Assembly (NCBI RefSeq): GCF_030406405.1
Contig: NZ_JAUEPL010000007.1
Location: forward strand, 153,808-217,807
Direction: 5' to 3'
DNA: 64,000 bases
DNA from: Streptomyces ficellus
Lineage (GTDB): Bacteria; Actinomycetota; Actinomycetes; Streptomycetales; Streptomycetaceae
The position numbers and the translations under genes are program-made. Of the stretch, positions 32,440-41,785 are shown in pieces (position 1 is the stretch's first letter; every line of letters begins with the position of its first letter). The notes beneath the pieces were generated by a model. The model made no database searches. It was given only the letters and a program-made list of their open reading frames with translations, and was not told where the DNA came from.

Positions 32440-33000
32440 TCAGGGCGTCGCGGTGGAGACGACGTACACCCGGGGGACGGCCGGATCGGTGAGGTCCACC
32501 GTGATGTCCTGGGTGGGTCGGGGGTCTGCCTGGCGGTGGGTGGTGGCGGCCCAGTCCCGGCCGGGCGGGAACTCCCAGCCGACGGTGTCCGCGTCGCGTG
32601 CGCTGATGGTGACGTCACCGGGACCGAGCGCGGAACGGCTCGTTCCGACGTCGTACAGGAAGTCGTCCAGGCCCGTGCCGCTGGTGGTGAACTCCACGTA
32701 CAGCCTGCTGGACTTCCAGTTGCTCGTCTCGAAGTACGCGACCTCGGTGGAGCCGGCCGGGATGGGCACCTCGAAGACGCGGCGCTTCATCCGGGAGGGC
32801 CAGCTGTCCTGGAGTCCGGTGACGGAGGACTCGGCCTCCTTGTCGCGGCCGCTGTCGCGGCTCTGCTGGGCGGAGATCACCAGATAGCCGGCCGGGATGC
32901 CGATCAGCAGGACGATGACGATCGCGGTGAGCACCCGGCGGCGGATCATGTGCCGCCGCTCCTCGGGGGACGCGGGCTGGTGGAGCACGGACATGGTCAC
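32440..33000 (-). CDS. Membrane-anchored hypothetical protein
   Basis: A 186-residue protein with a single N-terminal membrane anchor (VLTAIVIVLLIGIPAGYLVI at about 24-43) and an extracytoplasmic, mostly beta C-terminal domain (VEFTTSGTGLDDFLYDVGTS, SARDADTVGWEFPPGRDW). I do not recognise the family. Its GTG start at 33000 overlaps the ROK kinase stop (GTGA, 32997-33000), and an ATG at 32994 is an alternative, so it is the last gene of that transcription unit. Similar one-helix proteins downstream of sugar-kinase genes are known in Streptomyces, but their role is unclear. Confidence 0.7.
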   Translation of the reverse strand: MTMSVLHQPASPEERRHMIRRRVLTAIVIVLLIGIPAGYLVISAQQSRDSGRDKEAESSVTGLQDSWPSRMKRRVFEVPIPAGSTEVAYFETSNWKSSRLYVEFTTSGTGLDDFLYDVGTSRSALGPGDVTISARDADTVGWEFPPGRDWAATTHRQADPRPTQDITVDLTDPAVPRVYVVSTATP

Positions 33001-34169
33001 GGTTCCTGGCTGGTGCGGGTGCCGCGGCCTGCGACGCCGCCGTTACGGATGGCCTGGGCGTACCGCTCGTACTTCTCGTACCGCTCCAGGCGGCGGCGGT
33101 TGGCGCGGCGGAAGCGGCGCGCGACGAGCCGGGCGAGGTCGGCGGCGCCGACCATGCCGGCCTCGGGGCCGAGCTGCGCCTTGGCGATACGGGCCTCGGG
33201 CCGGTAGCCGCGGCCGGTGAGGTGGCGGCGGAAGGCGTCCCGGGCGGGGCCGATGAGCAGGTCGTCCGCGGCGCTGACGCCCCCGCCGATGACGAAGCAG
33301 GAGGGGTCGAGCGCGGCGGCCAGGTTGGCGATGCCGACGCCGAGCCACTGGCCGATGTCCTGGAACAGCTCGATGCACATGGCGTCGCCCTCGCGGGCGA
33401 GCTCGGTGATCAGCGGGCCGGTGATGTCGGGGACGCTGCCCTTGACGCGCTCGATGATGTTGTACGCGACCGGGGAGTCGGCCGCCGCGAGCTCGCGGGC
33501 CTCCCTGACCAGGGCGTTGCCGGAGCTGTACTGCTCCCAGCAGCCGCGGTTGCCGCACGGGCAGCGGTGGCCGCCGGGCACCACCTGCATGTGCCCGAAC
33601 TCGCCGGCGACGCCGTACTTGCCGCGCTTGACCTGGCCGTCCTCCAGGATGGCGCCGCCGATTCCGGTACCCAGCGTGATCATGACGAGGTGGTCCTCGC
33701 CGCGGCCGGCGCCGAAGCGCCACTCCGCCCAGGCGGCGGTGTTGGCGTCGTTGTCGACCATGACGGGGACGGCGAGGCGGGCCTGGAGGGAGTCGCGCAG
33801 CGGTTCGTTGCGCCAGGCCAGGTGCGGGGCGAACAGCACGCGGCTGCGGTCGGCGTCGACCCAGCCGGCGGCGCCGATGCCCACCGCGTGGACGTCGTGG
33901 CGGTCGGAGAGGTCGAGGACCAGCTCGGTGATGGTGTCCTCGACGACCTTGGCGCTCTTGGACTTGTCCGGGGTCTCGGTCTTGATCTGCTCCAGGATCC
34001 GGCCGTCGGCGTCCACGACGCCCGCCATCACCTTCGTACCGCCGATGTCGATGCCGACGGTGGGGACGCGGGGCGCGGTCAGGTGCGAGCGGCGCTCGCG
34101 GGCCGAGACGGTCCGCAGGACGGTGGCGCGGGCGGAGCCCCGATGGGCGAAATCGCGGTACGTGCTCAC
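32997..34169 (-). CDS. ROK-family sugar kinase (glucokinase-like)
   Basis: A cytoplasmic sugar kinase of the ROK family, 390 residues (the first ~35 residues before VPTVGIDIGGTK are non-conserved; a later start is possible). The ATP site is DIGGTK at about 41-46, catalytic sequence VMVDNDANTAAWAEWRFG, the phosphate-2 loop MITLGTGIGGAIL, and the zinc motif GHRCPCGNRGCWEQYSSG. It phosphorylates a hexose; glucose, fructose or an isomer are candidates. It lies 179 nt downstream of the ATPase gene and on the same strand as the whole sugar uptake operon, so a role in trapping the imported sugar is likely. Confidence 0.88.
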   Translation of the reverse strand: MSTYRDFAHRGSARATVLRTVSARERRSHLTAPRVPTVGIDIGGTKVMAGVVDADGRILEQIKTETPDKSKSAKVVEDTITELVLDLSDRHDVHAVGIGAAGWVDADRSRVLFAPHLAWRNEPLRDSLQARLAVPVMVDNDANTAAWAEWRFGAGRGEDHLVMITLGTGIGGAILEDGQVKRGKYGVAGEFGHMQVVPGGHRCPCGNRGCWEQYSSGNALVREARELAAADSPVAYNIIERVKGSVPDITGPLITELAREGDAMCIELFQDIGQWLGVGIANLAAALDPSCFVIGGGVSAADDLLIGPARDAFRRHLTGRGYRPEARIAKAQLGPEAGMVGAADLARLVARRFRRANRRRLERYEKYERYAQAIRNGGVAGRGTRTSQEP

Positions 34170-34348
34170 GGGTCCTGTCGTCCTGGTGGTGGGGGGCCGG
34201 GAGGGTGGGGGGGCCCGGCGGCGGACGGCGCCCGCCGCCCCCGATTCTGCCAGGTACGGGGCCGGGGGCGGCGGTGCGGCGTGGTCGGGCGGCTGGGGGG
34301 CGGCGGCGTGGTCGGGGAGCCGGGGGCGGGTGGGGGTCCCCCAGGTCC

Positions 34349-35200
34349 TCAGGGCGCAGGGGGAGCGTCGTGGCCGCCGACCCGGGACGGGGCGGGGGCT
34401 CGTTCCAGTTCGTGGCGGAGGTCTTCGAGTTCGCTGCCGCCCGCCATCTGGCGGGTGAGCTCATCGAGCGTGACGGAGTCCTTGGTGTGGCTCGCCGCCA
34501 TCACGCCGCGCTTGAGGAGGACGAACCGGTCACCGACCAGGTACGCGTGGTGCGGGTTGTGCGTGATCAACACCACGCCGAGGCCCGCGTCGCGGGCGGC
34601 CGCCACGTACTTGAGGACCACGCCGGACTGCTTGACGCCGAGCGCCGCCGTGGGCTCGTCCAGGACGAGGACCTTGGCGCCGAAGTGGACCGCGCGGGCG
34701 ATGGCCACGCACTGGCGTTCGCCGCCCGAGAGGGTGCCGATCGGCTGATCGACGTCCCGCAGGTCGATGCCCATGCGGAGCAGCTCGGCGCGGGTGGTCT
34801 CGCGCATGAGCTCGACGTCGAGGCGCTTGAAGGGGCCGACGCCCTTGGTGGGCTCGGAGCCGAGGAAGAAGTTCCGCCAGACCGGCATGAGGGGGACGAC
34901 GGCCAGGTCCTGGTAGACGGTGGCGATGCCCCGGTCCAGCGCCTCGCGCGGCGACGACAGGGAGGTCTCCTCGCCGTCGATGCGGAAGGTGCCGCCGTCG
35001 TGCGTGTGCAGCCCGGCGATGATCTTGATGAGGGTGGACTTCCCGGCGCCGTTGTCGCCCAGCACGCAGGTGATCCGGCCGGCGTGGACCTCCAGGGAGA
35101 CGCCCTCCAGGGCGCGGATGTTGCCGTAGTACTTACTGACGTCGTCCAGCTCCACCAGAGGGGTGCTCGCCAGAGGGGTACGGGCAAGAGGGGTGCTCAT
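34349..35200 (-). CDS. Sugar ABC transporter ATPase, single-domain (CUT2/FrcA-like)
   Basis: A 283-residue ATP-hydrolysing subunit for the sugar importer. Walker [10 protein letters not shown] is at about 48-56, the signature [14 protein letters not shown] at about 148-161 (Cys replaces the usual Gln/Val region) and Walker [13 protein letters not shown] follows. Most CUT2 ATPases are duplicated (about 500 residues); this has one domain, as in FrcA-type systems, so it must work as a homodimer. The start (ATG at 35200) overlaps the permease stop by 4 nt. The C-terminal 40 residues are charged and Pro-rich. It is the last of four overlapping genes in the operon. Confidence 0.88.
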   Translation of the reverse strand: MSTPLARTPLASTPLVELDDVSKYYGNIRALEGVSLEVHAGRITCVLGDNGAGKSTLIKIIAGLHTHDGGTFRIDGEETSLSSPREALDRGIATVYQDLAVVPLMPVWRNFFLGSEPTKGVGPFKRLDVELMRETTRAELLRMGIDLRDVDQPIGTLSGGERQCVAIARAVHFGAKVLVLDEPTAALGVKQSGVVLKYVAAARDAGLGVVLITHNPHHAYLVGDRFVLLKRGVMAASHTKDSVTLDELTRQMAGGSELEDLRHELERAPAPSRVGGHDAPPAP

Positions 35201-36258
35201 CGTGTTGCCTCCGCGCGCTTGCGGACCCAGGCGTTGAGCAGGGTCGCGAGAAGGAGCATCGCCCCGAGGAAGAACTTGAACCAGTCCGGGTTCCACTCGG
35301 CGTACACGATGCCCTTGCTGGTCATGCCGAAGATGAACGCGCCGACCGCCGAGCCGATGGCGGAGCCGTAGCCGCCGGTGATCAGGCAGCCGCCGATCAC
35401 GGCCGCGATGATGTAGATCAGCTCGTTGCCGACGCCCTCGCCGGACTGGACGACGTCGAACGAGAAGAGCAGGTGCTGGCCGGACACCCAGGCGCAGAAA
35501 GCCACGCCCATATAGAGGCCGATTTTGGTGCGGTGGACCGGGACGCCGACCGCGCGGGCCGCGTCCGCGCCGCCGCCCACCGCGAAGATCCAGTTGCCGA
35601 AGCGGGTGCGCAGCAGGATCCAGGTGGCGAGCGCGACCAGGGCGAACCACCACAGGATGGTGATCTTGAGGTCGACGCCGCCGATGGTGAGCTGGGAGGC
35701 GAAGAGTTTCCGCGCGGAGGCGAAGCCCTCCATGTCGGCGATCGTCCTGGTCGACACCGTGCCGCTGATGAGTTTGGTGAGGCCCAGGTTGAGGCCGGTC
35801 AGCATCAGGAACGTACCGAGCGTGATGATGAAGCTCGGCAGTTTGGTGCGGGTCAGCATGACGCCGTTGAAGAAGCCGATGGCGAGCGTCACCAGGAGCG
35901 ACACGGCGACGCCGACCCAGACGTTCGCCGTCATCTGGTAGCTGAACATCGAGGAGATGAGCGCCGCGCTCGTCACCATCACACCGGCCGACAGGTCGAA
36001 CTCCCCGCCGATCATCAGCAGCGCCACGGGCACGGCCATGATGCCGATCGTGGAGGCCGCGTAGAGGACGGTGCCGAAGCTGGAGGCCCGCAGGAAACTG
36101 TCGGCGACGATCGAGAAGAAGAGGAACACGGCGACGGCGCCGACCACCGAGCCGAGTTCCGGTCGGCTGAGCAGGGTGCGCAGCGGCGAGGTGCGCAGCA
36201 GCCGCTCGTCGCCGGTCGGGCCGGCCGGTTTCTTCACGGGTGGTGCGGTCGCTGTCAT
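35197..36258 (-). CDS. Sugar ABC transporter permease (CUT2/FrcC-like)
   Basis: A 353-residue membrane subunit of the ribose/fructose type. It has about nine or ten helices. Family-like stretches are [40 protein letters not shown] and [20 protein letters not shown] near the C-terminus. Both the upstream stop (substrate-binding protein) and downstream start overlap by 4 nt. There is only one permease for two binding proteins, so it presumably works as a homodimer. The exact sugar is not evident; the FrcC-like similarity suggests fructose, ribose or myo-inositol. Confidence 0.9.
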   Translation of the reverse strand: MTATAPPVKKPAGPTGDERLLRTSPLRTLLSRPELGSVVGAVAVFLFFSIVADSFLRASSFGTVLYAASTIGIMAVPVALLMIGGEFDLSAGVMVTSAALISSMFSYQMTANVWVGVAVSLLVTLAIGFFNGVMLTRTKLPSFIITLGTFLMLTGLNLGLTKLISGTVSTRTIADMEGFASARKLFASQLTIGGVDLKITILWWFALVALATWILLRTRFGNWIFAVGGGADAARAVGVPVHRTKIGLYMGVAFCAWVSGQHLLFSFDVVQSGEGVGNELIYIIAAVIGGCLITGGYGSAIGSAVGAFIFGMTSKGIVYAEWNPDWFKFFLGAMLLLATLLNAWVRKRAEATR

Positions 36259-37352
36259 CGGGTTCCCCGCTCCGTGTATCGGGTGAGCCTGGCGGCGTCC
36301 TGCTGGGTGATGATCTGCGGGCCGGTGAGGACGGGCCTGCCGCCGCCGAGCACGTCGGCGTTGTACCGGTGGAGCCAGAGCAGGTCGACGGCCTCGTACC
36401 CCTGGAGGTAGGGCTGCTGGTCGACGGCGAAGCCGATCTCCTTGGCCTTGAGCCCGGCGGCGACCTTGGCGTTGAGGTCGAAGGTGTCGACCTCCGCGTC
36501 GGACCCGGCGGTCCTCCTGGCCTGGACGGCGGCGTCGGCGAACGGCGCGCCGAGGGTGACGACGGCGTCGATGGAGCGGTCGGTCTGGAGCTTCGCCTCG
36601 ATGGACGCCTGTACGTCGGGCATGTTGGTGCCGTCGACGTAGAGGTTCTGCAGGTTGCCGTCGAAGGTCTTCTTCACGCTGGCGCAGCGCTGCTCGTGGC
36701 CCACGTTGCCCTGCTCGTGCAGGACGCACAGGGCCTTCTTCTTCCCGCGCCTGTCGAGCTCGTCGCCGACCGCCTCGCCGGCGATCGTCTCGTCCTGGCC
36801 GATGTGGCTGAGCGCGCCGAAGGCCTTGGACTGCTCGGCGCCGGAGTTCACGGTGATCACCGGGATGCCGGCCTTGACGGCCCTGGCGACGGCGGCCTTC
36901 ATCGCGTCGGGCTTGGCGAGGGTGACGATCAGCCCGTCGACCTTCTTGTCGACGTAGGAGTCGACGAGCTGGGCCTGCTGCTGTCCCTCGTCGCTGTGCG
37001 CGTAGAGGAAGTTGATGTTGTCCTTGACGGCCGCCTGCTTGGCGCCATTCTGGACGATGTCCCAGAAGGTGTCGCCGTCTCCCGAGTGGGTGACCATCGC
37101 GATCGTCCACTCCGGGGTGTTCACGGCGGCGCGGCCCTGGGCGGCGGCGGCCTTGCGGGCGTCCTCGGCGCGCTTGCCACCCGTGGCGCTGCACCCGGCG
37201 AGGGCTCCCGCCAGGGACACTCCGAGCGCCGTCGCCAGTACCGCGCGCAGCGCGCGTACTCCTGTCCGAACCCTTGCCACGAAGCCGTGCCCTTCTTGCC
37301 GTGTTCGCTGTACCGGCCAAGTATCGGTCATGGTGATGTGCCCGGTTTTCAT
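36255..37352 (-). CDS. Sugar ABC transporter substrate-binding lipoprotein 2
   Basis: The second of two tandem substrate-binding proteins. Counted from the coupled ATG at 37352 the product has 365 residues with the lipobox Cys at 54 (LAGC); an alternative ATG at 37331 gives a shorter signal peptide. The mature part is a periplasmic-binding-protein-like type 1 fold with [60 protein letters not shown] and [20 protein letters not shown]. Its start overlaps the stop of the first binding protein (37349-37352), and its stop overlaps the permease start. By eye it is about 60 percent identical to the first copy. Confidence 0.9.
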   Translation of the reverse strand: MKTGHITMTDTWPVQRTRQEGHGFVARVRTGVRALRAVLATALGVSLAGALAGCSATGGKRAEDARKAAAAQGRAAVNTPEWTIAMVTHSGDGDTFWDIVQNGAKQAAVKDNINFLYAHSDEGQQQAQLVDSYVDKKVDGLIVTLAKPDAMKAAVARAVKAGIPVITVNSGAEQSKAFGALSHIGQDETIAGEAVGDELDRRGKKKALCVLHEQGNVGHEQRCASVKKTFDGNLQNLYVDGTNMPDVQASIEAKLQTDRSIDAVVTLGAPFADAAVQARRTAGSDAEVDTFDLNAKVAAGLKAKEIGFAVDQQPYLQGYEAVDLLWLHRYNADVLGGGRPVLTGPQIITQQDAARLTRYTERGTR

Positions 37353-38353
37353 CGGGTACCGCGGGCGGTCAGTTCCTCCAGCACCGGCACGTCCTTGGCG
37401 GTGACCACGGCCGGGCCGGTGAGGACCGGCTTGCCGCCGCCGGTGATGTTGAGGTTGGTCCGGTGCAGCCAGATCCCGTCGACGGCGAGGTAGCCCTGGA
37501 GGTAGGGCTGCTGGTCGACGGCGAAACCGATCTGCCCGGCCTTGAGCCGGCCGACGACCGCCTGGTTGAGGTCGAAGGTGCCGATCTCGGCGCGGGACCC
37601 GGCGCCTTCCCTGGCCTTGACGGAGGCGGCGGCGAACGGCGCGCCGAGGGTGACGACCGCGTCGATGTCCTTGGCGCTCTGCAGTTTGGCCTCGATGGAG
37701 GAGGTCGCGGCGGGCATGTTGGTGCCCTCGACGTTGAGGTTCTCGACCGTGCCCTTGAAGGTCTTCCTCACGCCGGCGCAGCGCTCTTCGAGGGAGACGT
37801 TGCCCTGTTCGTGGATGACGCACAGGGCCTTCTTCCTGCCGCGGGCGGTGAGCTCCTCACCGACGGCCTCGCCCGCGACGGCCTCGTCCTGGCCGATGTG
37901 GCTGAGCGCGCCGAAGGCCTTGGAGTGCTGCCCGCCGGAGTTGATCGTGACGACCGGGATGCCGGCGGCCACGGCCTTGGCGACGGACGCCTTGACCGCT
38001 TCGGGCTTGGCAAGGGTGACGATCAGGCCGTCGACCTTCTTGGCCACATAGGAGTCGATGAGCTGGGACTGCTCCTTGCCATCCTTGTTGGCGGCGTAGA
38101 GGAAGTCGACGTTGTCCTTGGCGGCGGCGGTCTTGGCGCCGCTTTGGACGATGTCCCAGAAGGTGTCGCCCTCGCCGGAGTGGGTGACCATCGCGACGGT
38201 CATACGGGCGGTGGCGGCGGGTCTGCCGCCGCCGGAGCCGTTCGAGGGCTTGTCCTCGGAGTCCTTGCCGCCCGAGCTGCTGCATCCGGCGGCGGTGAGG
38301 GTGAGTGCGGCTGCGGCCAGCAGGGCTGCCGCCGCCGTGCGGGTGGTGCGCAT
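37349..38353 (-). CDS. Sugar ABC transporter substrate-binding lipoprotein 1
   Basis: First gene of the sugar uptake operon, 334 residues. The lipoprotein signal ends at Cys24 (TAAGC). The mature domain is of the periplasmic-binding-protein type 1 class: [74 protein letters not shown] and [20 protein letters not shown]. Almost every segment has a counterpart in the second binding protein, so this is a gene duplication. The conserved binding-site stretches are equal in both, with local differences such as QGYLAVDGIWLHRTN versus [15 protein letters not shown] that could change affinity or sugar. The ATG at 38353 gives the standard signal peptide. Confidence 0.9.
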   Translation of the reverse strand: MRTTRTAAAALLAAAALTLTAAGCSSSGGKDSEDKPSNGSGGGRPAATARMTVAMVTHSGEGDTFWDIVQSGAKTAAAKDNVDFLYAANKDGKEQSQLIDSYVAKKVDGLIVTLAKPEAVKASVAKAVAAGIPVVTINSGGQHSKAFGALSHIGQDEAVAGEAVGEELTARGRKKALCVIHEQGNVSLEERCAGVRKTFKGTVENLNVEGTNMPAATSSIEAKLQSAKDIDAVVTLGAPFAAASVKAREGAGSRAEIGTFDLNQAVVGRLKAGQIGFAVDQQPYLQGYLAVDGIWLHRTNLNITGGGKPVLTGPAVVTAKDVPVLEELTARGTR

Positions 38354-38517
38354 CGTGGGTCCGCCTTCTCTGCCCGGCGCCGCCCGATTGCGGCTGGGTG
38401 AGTTTCTACGGGGGCGGGGCGGACCCGTCAATACTTTGTCCGAACATTCTTACGCGATGACGTACGGACGCGCTTACGCACGCTTGCGCACGCGCGTTTG
38501 CGCGCATTTACGGGCGC

Positions 38518-39300
38518 TCAGGGGCGTACCAGGAGCTGGAACTCGAACGCGTACCGCGACGCCCGGTAGATGTGCGACCCGAACTCCACCGCCCGGCCGG
38601 TGTCGTCGAACGTGGTCCGCTCCATCGTCAGCAGCGGGGCGCCCTTCTCCTCGGTGAGCAGCTCTGCCTCCAGGCCGGTGGCGGCCCGCGCGCCGACCCG
38701 CTGCCGGGCGCTGTGCAGGGTGATGCCCGCGCCGCGCATCATCCGGTAGAGGCCGGTGCCCTCCAGCAGTTCCGTGTCCAGGTCCAGCAGGCCGAGCGGC
38801 AGGTGGTTGCGCAGCCGCGCCATCGGCTCGTTGTGCGCGAACCGCAGCCGCTCCACGAACCGGACGTCGGTGCCCTCCTGTACGCCTAGGGCGGCGGCCA
38901 CCTCGGCGGTGGCCGGCTCGATGCGGTTGGTCAGGACGATGGTGGCGGGGCGCTGGCCGGCCGCTTCCAGGTCGTCGTACAGGCTGCTGAGCTCCAGCGG
39001 CCGCTTGACCTGGCTGTGCACCACCTGCGTGCCGACGCCGCGGCGGCGCACCAGCAGGCCCTTCTCCACGAGGGCCTGGATGGCCTGGCGGACGGTGGGC
39101 CGGGACAGCCCGAGCCGGCCCGCCAGCTCGATCTCGTTGCCGAGGAGGCTGCCCGGGGTGAGCGTCCCGCGCTCGATGGCCGCCTCCAGCTGCTGGGACA
39201 GCTGGAAGTAGAGCGGGACCGGGCTGGTGCGGTCCACGCTCAGCGGGAGCCGCACGACGGGACCGGTCTCTTCTCTGGCTGCTCGGGTCTGCTTGGGCAC
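38518..39300 (-). CDS. GntR/HutC-family transcriptional regulator of the sugar operon
   Basis: A 260-residue repressor. The GntR winged helix lies at about 25-95 (VPLYFQLSQQLEAAIERGTL, then GLSRPTVRQAIQALVEKGLL), followed by a UTRA ligand-binding domain (about 105-250: VRFVERLRFAHNEPMARLRN, LLTMERTTFDDTGRAVEFGS). UTRA domains bind small effectors, often a sugar phosphate. GTG at 39300 is the start. It is divergent to the Gfo/Idh gene and is on the same strand as the sugar operon 164 nt downstream. A perfect inverted repeat (TTGTC-AG-GACAA, 39350-39361) upstream is a probable operator. Confidence 0.9.
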   Translation of the reverse strand: MPKQTRAAREETGPVVRLPLSVDRTSPVPLYFQLSQQLEAAIERGTLTPGSLLGNEIELAGRLGLSRPTVRQAIQALVEKGLLVRRRGVGTQVVHSQVKRPLELSSLYDDLEAAGQRPATIVLTNRIEPATAEVAAALGVQEGTDVRFVERLRFAHNEPMARLRNHLPLGLLDLDTELLEGTGLYRMMRGAGITLHSARQRVGARAATGLEAELLTEEKGAPLLTMERTTFDDTGRAVEFGSHIYRASRYAFEFQLLVRP

Positions 39301-39349
39301 GGCCCGAGCGTATCGGCAGGAAATGATGACGGGAAGTTGTGAAGTCATG

Positions 39350-39361
39350 TTGTCAGGACAA
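39350..39361. promoter_or_regulatory. Perfect palindrome TTGTC-AG-GACAA, probable GntR operator
   Basis: An inverted repeat with 5-bp arms and a 2-bp centre lies in the 102-nt region between the GntR gene and the divergent Gfo/Idh gene. The same stretch holds a TTGACA hexamer (39366-39371) that could be a -35 box for the plus-strand gene, and GTCAT/ATGAC arms flank the region. The size fits GntR dimers. Confidence 0.55.
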
Positions 39362-39402
39362 ACGCTTGACATGATGACTGCCGCGCCACCACCTTGGGGG
39401 CC

Positions 39403-40410
39403 ATGCGCATCGGACTCATCGGAACGGGACGTATCGGGACCTTCCACTCGGGCGTGCTCAGCCGCCACGCCGAGGTGGGAGCACTCGTGGTCGCCGACGC
39501 CGACCCCGGCCGGGCGGCTCAGGTCGCCGGACTCACCGGCGCCACGGCCGCCCGGACCGTGGACGACATCTTCACCTGGGGCGTGGACGCGATCGTCATC
39601 GCCTCGGCCACCTCCGCCCACGCCGACCTCATCGGCCGCGCCGCCCGCGCCGGCCTGCCCACCTTCTGCGAGAAGCCCATCGCCCTCGACCTGCCCGGCA
39701 CGCTCGGCGCGCTCCGCGAGGTCGAGACGGCCGGCACCCAGCTCCAACTGGGCTTCATGCGCCGCTTCGACGCCGGCTACCGGGCCGCCCGCGAGGCCGT
39801 CACCGCCGGGCGGATCGGCCGGCTGCACACCGTCCGGGCCATCACCTCCGACCCGGCGCCGCCGCCCGCCGCCTACCTCCCCCTCTCCGGCGGGCTCTAC
39901 CGGGACTGCCTGGTCCACGACTTCGACATGCTGCGCTGGGTCACCGGCCGCGAGGTCACCGAGGTGTACGCGACGGGCTCGGACGCGGGCCACGCGATGT
40001 TCCGCGAGGCGGACGACGTGGACACGGCCGCCGCGCTCCTCACCCTTGACGACGGCACCCTCGCCACGGCGACGGCCACCCGCTGCAACGGCGCCGGTTA
40101 CGACGTACGCATGGAACTCGCCGGCGAGCTGGACCAGATCGCGGTGGGCCTTGACGACCGCACGCCCATCACCTCGACCGAACCACTCGGCCCTCCCCCG
40201 GCGGACAAGCCGTGGCCGGGCTTCCTGGAGCGGTTCACGCCGGCGTACGAAGCCGAACTGGACGCCTTCATCCGCCTGGTGCGCGGGGAGATCGCCAACC
40301 CCTGCGACGGCCGCGAGGCGCTGCGGGCGCTGTGCGTCGCCGAGGCCTGCGAGCGGTCACGCCGCGAGCGCCGCCCGGTACGGCTGGAGGAGATCACCAC
40401 GACGCCCTGA
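39403..40410 (+). CDS. iolG: Gfo/Idh/MocA oxidoreductase, inositol 2-dehydrogenase-like
   Basis: A 335-residue NAD(P)-dependent oxidoreductase. The Rossmann motif is GLIGTGRIG at 4-12, CEKP at 89-92, and the catalytic pair is in YRDCLVHDFDMLRW (Asp168 and His172). These match the myo-inositol dehydrogenase group, but related enzymes act on other cyclitols or sugars. It starts at the ATG at 39403 with GGGGG about 2 nt upstream and is divergent from GntR. Its transcription is probably co-regulated with the uptake operon. Together they suggest uptake and oxidation of a polyol or sugar such as inositol. A terminator stem-loop lies downstream. Confidence 0.8.
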   Translation: MRIGLIGTGRIGTFHSGVLSRHAEVGALVVADADPGRAAQVAGLTGATAARTVDDIFTWGVDAIVIASATSAHADLIGRAARAGLPTFCEKPIALDLPGTLGALREVETAGTQLQLGFMRRFDAGYRAAREAVTAGRIGRLHTVRAITSDPAPPPAAYLPLSGGLYRDCLVHDFDMLRWVTGREVTEVYATGSDAGHAMFREADDVDTAAALLTLDDGTLATATATRCNGAGYDVRMELAGELDQIAVGLDDRTPITSTEPLGPPPADKPWPGFLERFTPAYEAELDAFIRLVRGEIANPCDGREALRALCVAEACERSRRERRPVRLEEITTTP

Positions 40411-40597
40411 CCGGGGCGGCACGGCCGGGGCGGGCAGGCCGGCCACGGCGCTGACTGCCTGCGGTGAGGGAACCGGGCCGGCGAGGCCGCCCAGGAGAGC
40501 CGCCCCGCCCGGCCCCGCCTCCGGCCGCCGCCTCCGTCACTCGCCGAGCTCGAACGCGCCGAACTCGGCCGGTCCGGTGGGCCGGTAGAAAAGCGCG

Positions 40598-40631
40598 AGG
40601 GCGCACCGGTGCTGTCAGGCCGGTGCGCCCT
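40598..40631. terminator. Bidirectional terminator between iolG-like gene and allantoicase
   Basis: AGGGCGCACCGG (40598-40609) pairs perfectly with CCGGTGCGCCCT (40620-40631), a 12-bp stem with a 10-nt loop. It lies 33 nt from the allantoicase stop and 188 nt after the Gfo/Idh gene. Convergent genes flank it, so it is likely to act in both directions, best for allantoicase. Confidence 0.8.
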
Positions 40632-40663
40632 CCTACGGGCAGGTGTCGTGCTGCCCGGGTCGG

Positions 40664-41785
40664 TCAGCTCAGCTCGTCGTGGCGGGTCGTCAGGCGCTTG
40701 GCGCCCTCGTCGGTCAGCGAGCCGAACAGGCGGAGGCGGGAGATGCCGCCGTCCGGGTAGATGTCGATGCGGACATGGGTGCCCACGGCCGGCTCCGGCA
40801 GCACGAACCGGTGGTTGGTGTCCGGCTGGAGGCGGGTGCGGGGCAGGATCTCCGTCCAGTCGCCGCTCTCCCCGTCACGTACGGACAGGGCCGCCCAGCC
40901 GGCGCTGTTGCCCTTCAGGTACGCGGTGTCGATCTCGACGGCACGGATCGCGGACTGCTCGACCAGCCGGTAGCGGATCCAGTCGTTGCCCTTGTCGCGG
41001 CGCCGGCGGGTCTCCCAGCCGTCGTCCATCTTGCGGGAGCGGCCGGGCTGGATGGTGTTGGTGGCCGGCGAGTAGAAGCGGTCGGACGCGTCCTCGACAC
41101 GGCCGCCGTTCTCCAGCGCGACGACGTCGAAGGTTCCCAGCACGCCGAGCCACGCCGGGTCGAGCGCGACCTCGCCGTACACGCGCAGGCGGGCGATGCC
41201 GCCGTCGGGGTGCTGATTGACGCGCAGGTGCGTGAAGCGCTTCTCGGCGTCGACGGCGAAACCGTTCGCCGCGTGGCCGCCGATGGCGGTGCGCGGCACG
41301 AGGGTCGTCCACTCGACGTCCGGCGCGAGCAGGTCCTCGGGCGACGGGGAGCCGGCCACGGACGTCGCCTCGACGGAGACGGCCTGCGGGTAGTTGCCGC
41401 GGAAGTGGGCGGTGTCGATGACGATGCCGCGTACGACGCCGGGCGCGCCGAGGCGCACCAGGGCCCAGTCGTGGTCCTCCTCGGTCGGGTGGGGCTCGGT
41501 GGCGGAGACGCCGCGGCGGCGGCGCGTCTCCCAGCCGTCCATGATCTTGCCCTTGTGACCGAAGTGCTCCGGGTCGAACTCGGCCGGCTCGGGCTTGAGC
41601 ATGTTCTCGCGCTCGGCGAAGAACTCGTCGTTGGCGGCGATGACGCCCGCGCCGAGCCGCCGGTCGGCCAGGTCGACGAGGCCGGTGAAGGGGAAGTCGG
41701 CGGTGCGGTAGTCGGCGTACGGGTCGCCGCCGCCGTAGGGGTTCGCGTCGCCGGTGAAGCGTTCTATGGCGGTCACGGGGGTCAC
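40664..41785 (-). CDS. alc: Allantoicase
   Basis: Hydrolyses allantoate to ureidoglycolate and urea. The 373-residue product shows the characteristic duplicated beta-sandwich: [20 protein letters not shown] in the first repeat and [20 protein letters not shown] in the second, with further paired segments [20 protein letters not shown] and [20 protein letters not shown]. Length and repeat architecture agree with bacterial allantoicases. Its GTG start at 41785 overlaps the allantoinase stop by 4 nt (GTGA), so it is translated from the allB-alc message. No other gene follows; a terminator is 33 nt downstream. Confidence 0.95.
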   Translation of the reverse strand: MTPVTAIERFTGDANPYGGGDPYADYRTADFPFTGLVDLADRRLGAGVIAANDEFFAERENMLKPEPAEFDPEHFGHKGKIMDGWETRRRRGVSATEPHPTEEDHDWALVRLGAPGVVRGIVIDTAHFRGNYPQAVSVEATSVAGSPSPEDLLAPDVEWTTLVPRTAIGGHAANGFAVDAEKRFTHLRVNQHPDGGIARLRVYGEVALDPAWLGVLGTFDVVALENGGRVEDASDRFYSPATNTIQPGRSRKMDDGWETRRRRDKGNDWIRYRLVEQSAIRAVEIDTAYLKGNSAGWAALSVRDGESGDWTEILPRTRLQPDTNHRFVLPEPAVGTHVRIDIYPDGGISRLRLFGSLTDEGAKRLTTRHDELS

